From NCBI GenBank assembly GCA_946412355.1, contig CAMKGX010000014.1:1-35707 (forward strand): a stretch of DNA of 35,707 nucleotides, read 5' to 3'. Below are positions 23,681 to 31,191 of the stretch, piece after piece (within the stretch, counting starts at the first letter, position 1; each line of letters opens with the position of its first letter). Source of the stretch: an uncultured Clostridia bacterium. Lineage in GTDB: Bacteria; Bacillota; Clostridia; Oscillospirales; Oscillospiraceae. The position numbers and the translations under genes are program-made. The notes below the pieces were generated by a model. That model worked only from the letters and a program-made list of their open reading frames with translations, was not told where the DNA came from and made no database searches.

Positions 23681-25682
23681 ACTTAAGAAGCACGTTGTCG
23701 CCGTGGGCGGTGGCGCCCTGGTCGCGGAAGTAGGCGTTGATGACCTCCACTGCCGTGGAGGCCAGGGCCGCGCCGGCGCCGCCCTTTTCAATGACGATGG
23801 CCACGGCAATCTCCGGGTTTTCATAGGGGGCGTAGGCCACGAACACACCGTTGGCGATGTCGGTGCCCACCTGGGCGGAGCCGGTCTTGGCTCCGGCGCT
23901 GACCACGCAGTTCTGGAACGAGCCGTACAGCGAGCCGGTGGTCAGGTTGTGCATGCCGGTGGTGACGGCCTGGAGGGTGGCGGGGGAGATGTCCACCACG
24001 TTCTCCGGCTCCTGGTCGTAGACGTACAGCAGCCGGGAGTTATCGAAGCTCTTCACACTTTTCAGCAGGTGGGCGGCGTAGTGCTCGCCGCCTCCTACCA
24101 GCGTGGCGATGTAGTTGGAAAGCTGCAACGGGGTGAACAGGTTGTAGCTCTGGCCGATGGCGGCGGTGATGGTCTGGCCCTCGGTCCAGTCCAGGCCGTT
24201 GCGCTCGGCGTACTCCGGGGAGGCCAGCGCGCCGCTGCTGTCGCCGATTTCGATGCCGGTGGAGCGGCCCAGGCCGAAGGCGGTGGCGTAGTCGTCGATG
24301 GTTTGGATGCCCGTGAGCCGGCCCACCTCATAGAAGAAGTAGTTGCAGGAGTTGGTGATGGCCTGGGTCACGTTCTGGCTGCCGTGGGTAAAGCCGCTGG
24401 CCCAGGCCCAGCAGGCGGGCTGGGGCCACTCATAATAGGTGTAGCGGCCCCGGTCCACCACGGTGGAGGAGGGGGTGATGACGCCGCTTTCCAGCGCAGC
24501 CACGGCAGTACACATCTTAAAGGTGGAGCCGGGGGCGTAGATGCCGTTCAGCGCCCGGTTGAACATGGGCAGCCGATCGTCCGCCAGCAGCTGGGAATAC
24601 GTCTCGTTGAAGGCGGAGAGGTCGAAGGTGGGGTAGGAGGCCAGGGCCAGCACCTCGCCGGTGCCCACGTGGGTGACGGCGATGGCGCCGCCCCGCTGGA
24701 AGGAGTCCTTGTCGATCATGCCCTCAATGGTGGCGGCCAGGGCCTCCTCGCAGGCGGCCTGCAGGTCGATGTCGATGGTGAGGGCCACGGTGCCGCCGGG
24801 CTGGGGCTGCTTGGTGAACAGCTCGCCCGTCACGTGGCCCTGGCTGTCGGTGGTGATGAGCCGCTTGCCCTCCACGCCGTGGAGATACTGCTCAAAGGCC
24901 TTTTCCACGCCGCTGGAGCCCACCAGGGCGTCCATGGAGTAGCCCAAATCCTTGTATTCCGGCCAATCCTCGGCGTAGATCCGGGAGATGCGGCCCAGGA
25001 TATGGGCGGCGTAGGTGGTGTTGTACACCCGCTTGGAGGAGGTGCCGGTTTTCACGCCCTCCAGCCGGGCATCCGCCACCTGGCTCAAAAGGGCCACGCT
25101 CACGTCCTCGGCAAACACGTAGCTGCTGCGGGAATACAGCTCATACCGCACCCCGGCGATGGCACGGGCCTGGTCGTCGGAGTAGCTGTCGTCAATGGCG
25201 AAGAGCTGCCGCAGGGCCTTTAACAGGGCGGCGCCGTCCAGGCTGTCGGACAGCTTGGCTTTTTTGCAGAAGGCGGCGAAGCTGTCGCCGGTGGCCTCCG
25301 CCGTCAGCCGGTAGGGGGCAGAGGGGGTCAGGGGCAGAGAGTCGTTCCAGGCGGCGCCGTTGCGGCGGCACAGGTCCACCAGCCGCCAGATGGCCTCGTT
25401 GAGGTCGCTGTCCGCCGCAAAGCCCTGGCGGGAAAAGGTGAGGGTGTAGGTCAAGGCGTTGGACACCAGCACCTTGCCGTTGCGGTCGGTAATCAGCCCC
25501 CGGCTGGCCCCCACCGTCTCGGTGGTGGCGTTGGAGGAGATGGACCGGGCCCGGTACTCGCTGCCGTGGACGATCTGCACCGAGTGCATCACGGCCACAT
25601 AGACAATCACCATGATCCCCAGCAAAATGGGGATCAGCAGCGTCCGCCGGTTGAGAAATTTGCGCTCAAACGTATCCTGCAT
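23679..25682 (-). CDS. mrdA: Penicillin-binding protein 2 (elongasome transpeptidase)
   Basis: MrdA/PBP2 cross-links peptidoglycan during cell elongation together with RodA and MreCD. The 667-residue protein has a short cytoplasmic tail, one membrane anchor (about residues 13-34, LLIPILLGIMVIVYVAVMH), a dimerisation/pedestal domain (RGLITDRNGKVLVSNAL near 60), and the transpeptidase domain with SxxK in PGSTFKM (about residue 385), SxN in TNSCNYFF (about 442) and KTG in GAKTGSAQVG (about 612). The stop is TAG at 23679, touching the 170-bp repeat. It follows mreC and mreD in the same direction, but 158 bases with an antisense RNA candidate separate mreD from mrdA. Confidence 0.95.
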   Translation of the reverse strand: MQDTFERKFLNRRTLLIPILLGIMVIVYVAVMHSVQIVHGSEYRARSISSNATTETVGASRGLITDRNGKVLVSNALTYTLTFSRQGFAADSDLNEAIWRLVDLCRRNGAAWNDSLPLTPSAPYRLTAEATGDSFAAFCKKAKLSDSLDGAALLKALRQLFAIDDSYSDDQARAIAGVRYELYSRSSYVFAEDVSVALLSQVADARLEGVKTGTSSKRVYNTTYAAHILGRISRIYAEDWPEYKDLGYSMDALVGSSGVEKAFEQYLHGVEGKRLITTDSQGHVTGELFTKQPQPGGTVALTIDIDLQAACEEALAATIEGMIDKDSFQRGGAIAVTHVGTGEVLALASYPTFDLSAFNETYSQLLADDRLPMFNRALNGIYAPGSTFKMCTAVAALESGVITPSSTVVDRGRYTYYEWPQPACWAWASGFTHGSQNVTQAITNSCNYFFYEVGRLTGIQTIDDYATAFGLGRSTGIEIGDSSGALASPEYAERNGLDWTEGQTITAAIGQSYNLFTPLQLSNYIATLVGGGEHYAAHLLKSVKSFDNSRLLYVYDQEPENVVDISPATLQAVTTGMHNLTTGSLYGSFQNCVVSAGAKTGSAQVGTDIANGVFVAYAPYENPEIAVAIVIEKGGAGAALASTAVEVINAYFRDQGATAHGDNVLLK

Positions 25683-25718
25683 GAAGATTCTCCCAAAAGA
25701 TACTATTATAATAATGTA

Positions 25719-25747
25719 TTGACACCTGACGGGGCAAAGGGTATCAT
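25719..25747 (+). promoter_or_regulatory. Consensus promoter of an antisense small RNA
   Basis: On the plus strand TTGACA (25719-25724), 17 bases, then TATCAT (25742-25747). It faces away from mrdA, in the mreD-mrdA gap, and points at the hairpin transcript 25754-25827. Confidence 0.75.
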
Positions 25748-25753
25748 GTCCTC

Positions 25754-25827
25754 ACAGCCGTCGGAGGAGAATTTCCATGGGCGCTCGGATGCCCATGGGT
25801 AGACGAACCGGGACGGCTGTTTTTTTG
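25754..25827 (+). ncRNA. Candidate small structured RNA with intrinsic terminator
   Basis: From the expected start at about 25754 the RNA folds as an outer 9-bp stem ACAGCCGTC/GACGGCTGT (25754-25762 with 25812-25820). An internal loop of about 12 bases per side follows, and then an 8-bp hairpin CCATGGGC/GCCCATGG (25775-25782 with 25791-25798) with loop GCTCGGAT. It ends in eight T (25820-25827), an intrinsic terminator only on this strand. It is about 74 bases and I do not recognise its family; it does not fit 6S, SRP or tmRNA. The loop GGAGGAG followed 7 bases later by ATG (25777) would also allow a 24-codon ORF running past the terminator to 25851, so a leader peptide is a second reading. 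It is antisense to the spacer between mreD and mrdA. Confidence 0.62.
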
Positions 25828-25840
25828 TCACGATACAGGT

Positions 25841-26341
25841 TTACACCGTAGAAAGATACCGGTTCACCCACCGCAGCAGGAAGAACAGCGGCACCGCTCC
25901 CAGGACGGACAGCACCGTCTCCTGCACCAGCAGCAAGAGGGCGCCGTGGGCCGAGCCGTAGAGCAGCAGCAGCACCGCGCCGTGGCCCAGGCCGTTGAGC
26001 ACCAGGGCGATGCCCGCCCCCGCCAGGGCGCACAGGAAGGGGGTGGAGATGACCCGCTGGGCCAGCAGATTGGTGAGGAGGGCCGCCAGGGCAAAGGTCA
26101 CCAGATAGAAGCAGGGCATGATGTCCGGCATCACCAGGTCGCACACGAAGCCCAGAAAGGCCCCGAAGGCCACCGCCGTCCGCCGCTCCGGGAACACCGC
26201 GATCACCGCCGCCGTCACCGGCAGGATAAAGGGATGCACGCCCCACACCTGCAGCCGGGACAGCACCAGCGTCTGCACGGCGGCGGCCGCCAGGGCGCAC
26301 AGGCTGTACAGCACCCATGTCAGCAGTTTTTTTCGTCCCAT
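25841..26341 (-). CDS. mreD: Rod shape-determining protein MreD
   Basis: MreD is an integral membrane protein of the elongasome. The 166-residue product is mostly hydrophobic with about five or six membrane segments, and carries the family-typical FGAFLGFVCDLVMPDIMPCF near residue 60 and a C-terminal VPLFFLLRWVNRYLS. The start at 26341 is 4 bases after the mreC stop, so they are cotranscribed. Sequence divergence is normal for MreD; assignment rests on topology, the short D-L-x(3)-D/P block and its place after mreC. Confidence 0.88.
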   Translation of the reverse strand: MGRKKLLTWVLYSLCALAAAAVQTLVLSRLQVWGVHPFILPVTAAVIAVFPERRTAVAFGAFLGFVCDLVMPDIMPCFYLVTFALAALLTNLLAQRVISTPFLCALAGAGIALVLNGLGHGAVLLLLYGSAHGALLLLVQETVLSVLGAVPLFFLLRWVNRYLSTV

Positions 26342-26345
26342 AGCG

Positions 26346-27185
26346 TCACTCCACGATGGTAAAGTCGGTGATGACGAATACCTCCGTCAGCGCCGCCATG
26401 TCGGTTTTGGGGGTCAGCACGCCGTAGCGGTTGAGGCCGCTGTCGTCGGTGCGCACGTCCTCCACGGTGCCGATGGGCAGCCCGGCGGGGTAGTAGCCCC
26501 CCAGACCGGAGGTGACGGCCAGGTCGCCGTGGATGAGGCTCTCGTTGTCGGCAAGATACGTCAGCGTAAGCTGGCCCTTGTGCATCAGGGAAAGCTGACC
26601 CTGGGCCACCGCCGCCGACTGCACCCGGAACACGGTGGCGCCGATGGCGCTCTCCGGGTCCAAAATGGTGGTGACGGTGCTCCAGTTGGCGCCGGCGTCG
26701 GTGACCACCCCCACCAGATAGCCGTAGGGGTCCACCACGCAGTCGCCGATGGCGATGTCAAAATTGGTGCCCTTGCCCAGGGTGAAGCTGCTCTCCCAGT
26801 TGGAGGCGGAGCGGCTGACGATCCAGGCCGACTCCAGGGCAAAGTCGCTGTGCTGCTGGCGCAGCTGCAAAAGGTGGCGCAGATTGGCGTTTTCCCGGCT
26901 GTCGGCCTGGCCCTGGCGCACCTGCTCCTGCAAATCCGCCACCTGTTGGCGCAAATCCTCGTTCTCCTGTTGGAGATCCTCAATGGACTGGAAATGGTCC
27001 GCCGCCGATTCCACCCAGCCGGACACCGTCTGTGCCGCCGAGCGGAAAGGGGAGGCGATGACCCCGGCGGCGTTGCGCACGAAGCTGGTCTCGTCGCCCC
27101 AGGCCGCCATAATCACCAGCACCACCGCCACAATGGCGATGGCCGAGAGCATCCATATGCCGTTTTTGGTAAAGAATCGTTTCAT
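26346..27185 (-). CDS. mreC: Rod shape-determining protein MreC
   Basis: MreC is a bitopic protein that activates PBP2 in the elongasome. The 279-residue product has a short basic N-terminus (MKRFFTKNG), one membrane helix (about 9-28), a coiled coil (about residues 60-100, QQENEDLRQQVADLQEQVRQ), and the tandem beta-barrel domain with GDCVVDPYGYLVGVVTDAG near 140 and GDLAVTSGLGGYYPAGLPIG near 215. The start at 27185 has only a weak AGG site; the in-frame start six codons earlier is an alternative. The upstream 640 bases are repeats, and mreB is not there as it is in many relatives. Confidence 0.93.
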   Translation of the reverse strand: MKRFFTKNGIWMLSAIAIVAVVLVIMAAWGDETSFVRNAAGVIASPFRSAAQTVSGWVESAADHFQSIEDLQQENEDLRQQVADLQEQVRQGQADSRENANLRHLLQLRQQHSDFALESAWIVSRSASNWESSFTLGKGTNFDIAIGDCVVDPYGYLVGVVTDAGANWSTVTTILDPESAIGATVFRVQSAAVAQGQLSLMHKGQLTLTYLADNESLIHGDLAVTSGLGGYYPAGLPIGTVEDVRTDDSGLNRYGVLTPKTDMAALTEVFVITDFTIVE

Positions 27186-27203
27186 AGCCAAACCTGCTGT
27201 CAA

Positions 27204-27822
27204 GTGAAATGGAAATATTTGTAAATTAAAAAAGGGGGGCGCAAAAAATCGTAGGGGCGCTTCAAGAAGCGCCCGTTGCCCGGTCGCGGGAATAAGAAAG
27301 GCACCGTTTGTTGCGCGTGGTTGCGACTATATTCGTAGGGGCCGACGCCTCGGCGGCCCGTGCCCCGTGGCGGGTTTGCGAAAAGGTATCGTTTGTTGCG
27401 GGATTGTCACGAATTTGTTCGTAGGGGCGGGGCTCTGCTCCGCCCTTTTATCGACAATCGCCCGGCCTTGGGCGGAGCAGCGCCAGCGACACCCTGCGAA
27501 GAATGAGCAGTTGGTGGAGCCAGTGCCCTTGGGGTAAGCCCCGCCCCTACACACGGTTACCGTTGTCGTGTCCCATTCAACCGGGCGTTGGTGGTCATCG
27601 TTACCGTGTCACGGTGCGCCGGGTCGTCGCGCCCTGCGGCGGGTACTGATACCGTGTCCCATTTACCCGCCTTGGCGGTGGTCGCCGCCGCGTGCCGGGC
27701 GATTCGTGAATCGCCCCTACGATGAAAACGCAGACACCGGTTCTCCATGTAGGGGCGCTTCAAGAAGCGCCCGAACCCCGCGCATTTTCCATCCGCTCCG
27801 CGGCGGACACCTTAATGATTCA
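27204..27822. repeat. Cluster of palindromic intergenic repeat units
   Basis: There is no gene here; mreB would often be found in this position. Modular units with cores GGGCGCTTCAAGAAGCGCCC (27255-27274 and 27753-27772), GGCCGACGCCTCGGCGGCCC (about 27340-27360), the GGGGCGGGGCTCTGCTCC inverted pair (27421-27550, right arm split by a 56-bp insert), GTCGTCGCGCCCTGCGGCGG (about 27623-27642) and GGGCGATTCGTGAATCGCCC (about 27697-27716). A TCCGCGGCGGACACC hairpin closes the cluster near 27797-27811. Confidence 0.85.
27481..27536 (-). mobile_element. 56-bp micro-element inserted in a repeat arm, copy A
   Basis: The right arm of a 25-base inverted repeat (GGGCGGAGCAG ... AGCCCCGCCCCTAC) is interrupted exactly here by 56 bases running from CGCCAGCGA to TGGGGTA; removing them restores the arm seen intact at 4153-4177 and 35451-35475. 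The reverse complement matches 28961-29016 at 43 of 56 positions, with identical ends and length. No clear target duplication. On the minus strand it could encode YPKGTGSTNCSFFAGCRWR. Confidence 0.72.
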
Positions 27823-28392
27823 TTAAAGAACCTCCACCCCAAACCCCGCCAGCATGTCCGCCAGCGTGGCGATGGGCAGGCCCATGACGTTGAAGAAATC
27901 GCCGTGGATTTTCTCCACCAGCAGCCCGCCCAGGCCCTGGATGCCGTAGGCGCCCGCCTTGTCCATGGGCTCGCCGGTGGCGATGTAGCGCCGCAGGGTC
28001 TCCTCCGACGCCGGGCGGAAATACACCTCCGTGGTGACGGCCCGGGTGTCCCGCTTGTCCCCCCGGCGCACGGTGACGCCGGTGCAGACGGTGTGGTGCC
28101 GCCCCTGGAGGGCGGTGAGCATCTCCAGGGCGTGGGCCTGGGAATGAGGCTTGCCCAATTTCTGGTTGTCGAGAAACACCATGGTGTCGGCGGTGATGAC
28201 CACGTCGTCCGCCGCCGCGGCCACGGCGTCGTTCTTCTCCCGGGAGATGTAGGCCACGATCTCCTCCGGCGTCAGGCCGTCGGGGTACCACTCCGCCACG
28301 TCGGCGGGGGCCACGACGAAATCCGTCAGTCCCATGCGTCGCAAAAGCTCCTGCCGCCGGGGGGAGCCGGAGGCCAAAATCAGCTTGCCCAT
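27823..28392 (-). CDS. maf: Maf-family nucleoside triphosphate pyrophosphatase
   Basis: Maf proteins hydrolyse dTTP, UTP or modified nucleotides to the monophosphate and pyrophosphate. In Bacillus overexpression blocks septation. The 189-residue protein has KLILASGSPRRQELLRRMG at the N-terminus, DVVITADTMVFLDNQKLGKP near residue 62, TGVTVRRGDK near 90, KAGAYGIQGLGG near 145 and a C-terminal NVMGLPIATLADML. The start at 28392 has GGGAGG upstream and lies 2 bases after the dut stop, so dut-maf is an operon. Longer in-frame extension upstream is out-of-frame dut and is not real. Confidence 0.95.
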   Translation of the reverse strand: MGKLILASGSPRRQELLRRMGLTDFVVAPADVAEWYPDGLTPEEIVAYISREKNDAVAAAADDVVITADTMVFLDNQKLGKPHSQAHALEMLTALQGRHHTVCTGVTVRRGDKRDTRAVTTEVYFRPASEETLRRYIATGEPMDKAGAYGIQGLGGLLVEKIHGDFFNVMGLPIATLADMLAGFGVEVL

Positions 28393-28394
28393 GG

Positions 28395-28844
28395 TTACCT
28401 CCCGGTGGAGCCGAAGCCGCCGGCGCCCCGGCTTGTGTCGTCCAGGGCGTCCGTCACGGTAAGAGTGGGCCGCGCCACCGGCGTCACCATCAGCTGGGCG
28501 ATGCGGTCGCCGGGCTGCACGGTGTAGTCCACCGCCGAATGGTTCCGCAATCCCACGCCGATCTCGCCCCGGTAATCGCTGTCGATGACGCCCACGCCGT
28601 TGCTGAGGCTGATGCCGCTGCGGATGCCCATGCCGCTGCGGGAAAACAGCAGCGCCACATAGTCGGGAGAGGGCAGGGCGATGGCGATGCCCGTGGGAAT
28701 CACCGCCTGGCCCCCGGCGGGAATCACCACCGCCGCGTCCAGGCAGGCGCACAAGTCCATGGCCGCCGCGCCGTCCGTGGCAAACCGGGGCAGGGGGATC
28801 TCCGTTCCGATTTTCGGGGAAAGGGGTTTGATTTTCAGCTCCAT
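28395..28844 (-). CDS. dut: dUTP diphosphatase
   Basis: dUTPase turns dUTP into dUMP, keeping uracil out of DNA. The 149-residue trimeric-type enzyme has motif 1 AAAMDLCA (about residue 28), motif 2 LLFSRSGMGI (about 70), motif 3 GVIDSDYRGEIGVGL (about 85-99), motif 4 QPGDRIAQLMV (about 110) and motif 5 RGAGGFGSTG at the C-terminus. The start at 28844 follows an ACGGAG site by 6 bases; the upstream in-frame ORF runs into non-coding AT-rich sequence. Confidence 0.95.
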   Translation of the reverse strand: MELKIKPLSPKIGTEIPLPRFATDGAAAMDLCACLDAAVVIPAGGQAVIPTGIAIALPSPDYVALLFSRSGMGIRSGISLSNGVGVIDSDYRGEIGVGLRNHSAVDYTVQPGDRIAQLMVTPVARPTLTVTDALDDTSRGAGGFGSTGR

Positions 28845-28898
28845 ATTGACTCCGTTCTGTAATATCTTTACGGTAAAATACTGTTTGTAATGAAAATA

Positions 28899-29126
28899 GC
28901 ATCGCAGATTTCGCACCTCGCAAGGCGCGAACCATGCAAATCAAAATTTCCGGCGGCGTGTACCCCAGGGGCACTTGCTCTGGCAGCCGCTCGTTCCTCG
29001 CGGGCCATCGCTGGCGTACGTCGGAAATTTTACTTCTCAGGCCACGCAGTGTGCGAGCGAAGCGAGTGCGCGGAGTGGACTGCAAGCCCATTGGCAGGAA
29101 AACGGCGCAGCCGTTTTTCGCCAGCT
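28899..29126. repeat. 170-bp intergenic repeat, copy 2, with 56-bp insert
   Basis: It matches 23511-23680 along its length, except that the GTAC in the AAATTTCCG...CGGAAATTT hairpin loop is followed by an extra 56 bases (28964-29019, or 28961-29016 by the alternative boundary). The 3' end again abuts a minus-strand gene stop (29128) with the terminator-like AAAACGGC-GCA-GCCGTTTT. Confidence 0.85.
28961..29016 (+). mobile_element. 56-bp micro-element, copy B
   Basis: These 56 bases (TACCCCAGGGGC ... TCGCTGGCG) are the extra segment of repeat copy 2. Their removal restores the exact copy-1 junction GGCGGCGTGTACGTCGG. Reverse-complemented, they align without gaps to 27481-27536 (43 of 56 identical). 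In plus-strand translation they could encode YPRGTCSGSRSFLAGHRWR. Confidence 0.72.
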
Positions 29127-29127
29127 T

Positions 29128-31191
29128 TCATTCCACGCCCCGGTAGAACAGGCCCCGGGTGTAGCTGTCCGGCGTCCAGTCGCCCTGCCCCTGATACCGC
29201 CGGGCGATGGCGGCACATTCCTGGGGCGTCTCGGTGGTGAAGCGGAGCCGGGCGCGGGCCAGGCCGCAGCGGCGGTAGTCCTCCTTGTCCGCCAGGAACA
29301 GGGGGGCGCTGTTTTGTATCTCGTTGCGGCAGCCGTAGGCGCAGGTGACGGGGAACCGGGCCCCGGTGCGGTCGGTGAGGACGCCGCCCTTGCCGTGGGC
29401 GCAGCCCACCGTGTTGCGCAGGGCGCAGTTCTCCGTGAGCATCAGCGGCAGGCGGCCGTAGACGATGGCCTCGCAGGGCAGGTATTTGGCCATGTCCCGT
29501 ATCTGCTGGTGCCGCAGCTCAAAGGACACCGTGGCACCCTCCAGCCCCAGGTCACGCAAAAAGAGGAGCGCGCGGGAATTGAACACATTGAGGCCGAAGT
29601 CGCCCAGCAGGTGCAAGCCCAGGCCCTCCGCAATGGGTAGGTGGCCCAGGTTGCCCACGGCCACGCCGTAAAGGCCCTTGGCGTTTTGCAGCAGGGCGCG
29701 GAGGCGCCCCTCGTCCGCCGTGCGGTAAATCCGGGGCAGCACGGCGCAGAATTTCTGCCCCGGCCAGGCGGTCAAATCCATTGTATCCAGCCAGTCCACG
29801 GGAATATACACGATTTCCGGCGCCGTGGCCAGCAATTCTTCCGTCAGCTGGGCCTTGTCCGACAGGGACACCGTCAGCTTCGGCGCCGCCGCAACGGCAG
29901 GGCGGGAGGGCAGGGGGGATTCCGCGGCGGTGCGCCGTGGGGGCGGGGCCGCCATGGCGTCGGCCAACGCGGTGAGGGCGTCCCGCCGCAGACCGTTGAT
30001 GGCCCCGGCGGACAGCATGAGCCCGTCCTCCACGGACAGGTGGAACTGCGCCACCGTGAACACGGTGCCGCCGGTCTTGCCCAGCCGCTGGCGCAATTCC
30101 TCCGCCGTCAGGCTGCGGTTTCGCGCCGCCTCCGGCACCGCTCCGGTGACGGTGACGGTGTGTCCGCCCCCCTCCGCCGTCAGCGTGGCGGGGGCGCTTG
30201 CCGTCAGGTGGCAGGTGAGGGTCACGGGGGTGAGCCGGTGCTCCCGGCTCTCGACCTCCTGCCGCACCTGGGCAAACCAATCCTCGGGCCACTGGGCCTT
30301 TTCGCTGCGGGTGCCCAGCATATCCGGGCCCTTTTCGCCCCGGAAATAGCCGTCGGTGAAGCCGTCCCGGTTAAAGGCGTCGAATAGTTGCCGCTCCTCC
30401 TCTGCGGTGGGGCCCCGGCGCTCGTCCAGCAGCCGGCGGTAAATGGACGTGACGGCGGCCACGTATTCCGGCCGCTTCATCCGCCCCTCGATTTTGAGGC
30501 ACGCCACCCCCATGTCCTCCAATTCCCGGAGGTGATGGGACAGGTTGGCGTCTTTCAGGCTCAAAGGGTGATCGCCCCGGCAGGGGCCGTCCACGCCGTA
30601 GGGCAGGCGGCAGGGCTGGGCGCACCGCCCCCGGTTGCCGCTGCGCTGGCCGATGAGGGCGCTCATGGCGCACTGGCCGGAGTAGCACATGCACAGCGCC
30701 CCGTGGACAAAGGCCTCCACCTCGGCGTCGCAGCCCCGGCAGATTTCGCCGATTTCCCGGCCGGACAGCTCCCGGGCCAGCACCACCCGGTGGATGCCCA
30801 GAGAGGCCGCCACCCGGGCGCCGCCCAAGGTGTGGAGGCTCATCTGGGTGCTGGCGTGGAGCGTCACGTCCGGCGCCACCTCCCGGGCCAGGTGCCACAC
30901 GCCCCAGTCCTGGATCAGCACCGCATCCACGCCCATATCGCTGGCCTTACGCAGCGCTTCCGCCGCCTGGGGCAGCTCCCGGTCGGACACCAGGGTGTTC
31001 AGCGTGAGATACACCTTCACGCCCCGCAGGTGGCAGTAGGTCACGGCGTCGGCAAATTCCTCGTCGGTAAAGTTCCGGGCGCTCTGGCGGGCGTTGAAGG
31101 CGCCAAAGCCCATGTACACCGCGTCCGCCCCGGACTGCACCGCCGCCTCCAGGGCCTCCCGGGACCCGGCGGGTGCCAAAAGCTCGGTCAT
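29128..31191 (-). CDS. U32 family peptidase / RlhA-like protein
   Basis: A 687-residue protein of the U32 family with the long DUF3656-type C-terminal part. E. coli RlhA (YdcP) of this architecture is needed for 23S rRNA C2501 hydroxylation; other U32 members are called collagenases. Blocks seen: TELLAPAGSREALEAAVQSG at the start, ADAVYMGFGAFNAR near residue 22, CMCYSGQCAMSALIGQRSGN near 170 with RGRCAQPCRLPY (the Cys cluster), and LKIEGRMKRPEYVAAV near 230. Near the end are CAHGKGG and CAYGCRNEIQNSAPLFL. The ATG at 31191 overlaps the zapA stop (TAATG). The stop is next to a terminator-bearing repeat. Confidence 0.9.
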   Translation of the reverse strand: MTELLAPAGSREALEAAVQSGADAVYMGFGAFNARQSARNFTDEEFADAVTYCHLRGVKVYLTLNTLVSDRELPQAAEALRKASDMGVDAVLIQDWGVWHLAREVAPDVTLHASTQMSLHTLGGARVAASLGIHRVVLARELSGREIGEICRGCDAEVEAFVHGALCMCYSGQCAMSALIGQRSGNRGRCAQPCRLPYGVDGPCRGDHPLSLKDANLSHHLRELEDMGVACLKIEGRMKRPEYVAAVTSIYRRLLDERRGPTAEEERQLFDAFNRDGFTDGYFRGEKGPDMLGTRSEKAQWPEDWFAQVRQEVESREHRLTPVTLTCHLTASAPATLTAEGGGHTVTVTGAVPEAARNRSLTAEELRQRLGKTGGTVFTVAQFHLSVEDGLMLSAGAINGLRRDALTALADAMAAPPPRRTAAESPLPSRPAVAAAPKLTVSLSDKAQLTEELLATAPEIVYIPVDWLDTMDLTAWPGQKFCAVLPRIYRTADEGRLRALLQNAKGLYGVAVGNLGHLPIAEGLGLHLLGDFGLNVFNSRALLFLRDLGLEGATVSFELRHQQIRDMAKYLPCEAIVYGRLPLMLTENCALRNTVGCAHGKGGVLTDRTGARFPVTCAYGCRNEIQNSAPLFLADKEDYRRCGLARARLRFTTETPQECAAIARRYQGQGDWTPDSYTRGLFYRGVE

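Noticed and set aside
25754-25827. Minus-strand terminator of mreD
   Set aside because: The stem is followed by T residues only on the plus strand, so it does not end the mre transcript in the direction of transcription.
28393-29091. Long N-terminal extension of Maf, as a possible fusion protein
   Set aside because: The extension is dut read out of frame, followed by repeat DNA. Maf has its own ATG at 28392 with a good ribosome binding site.
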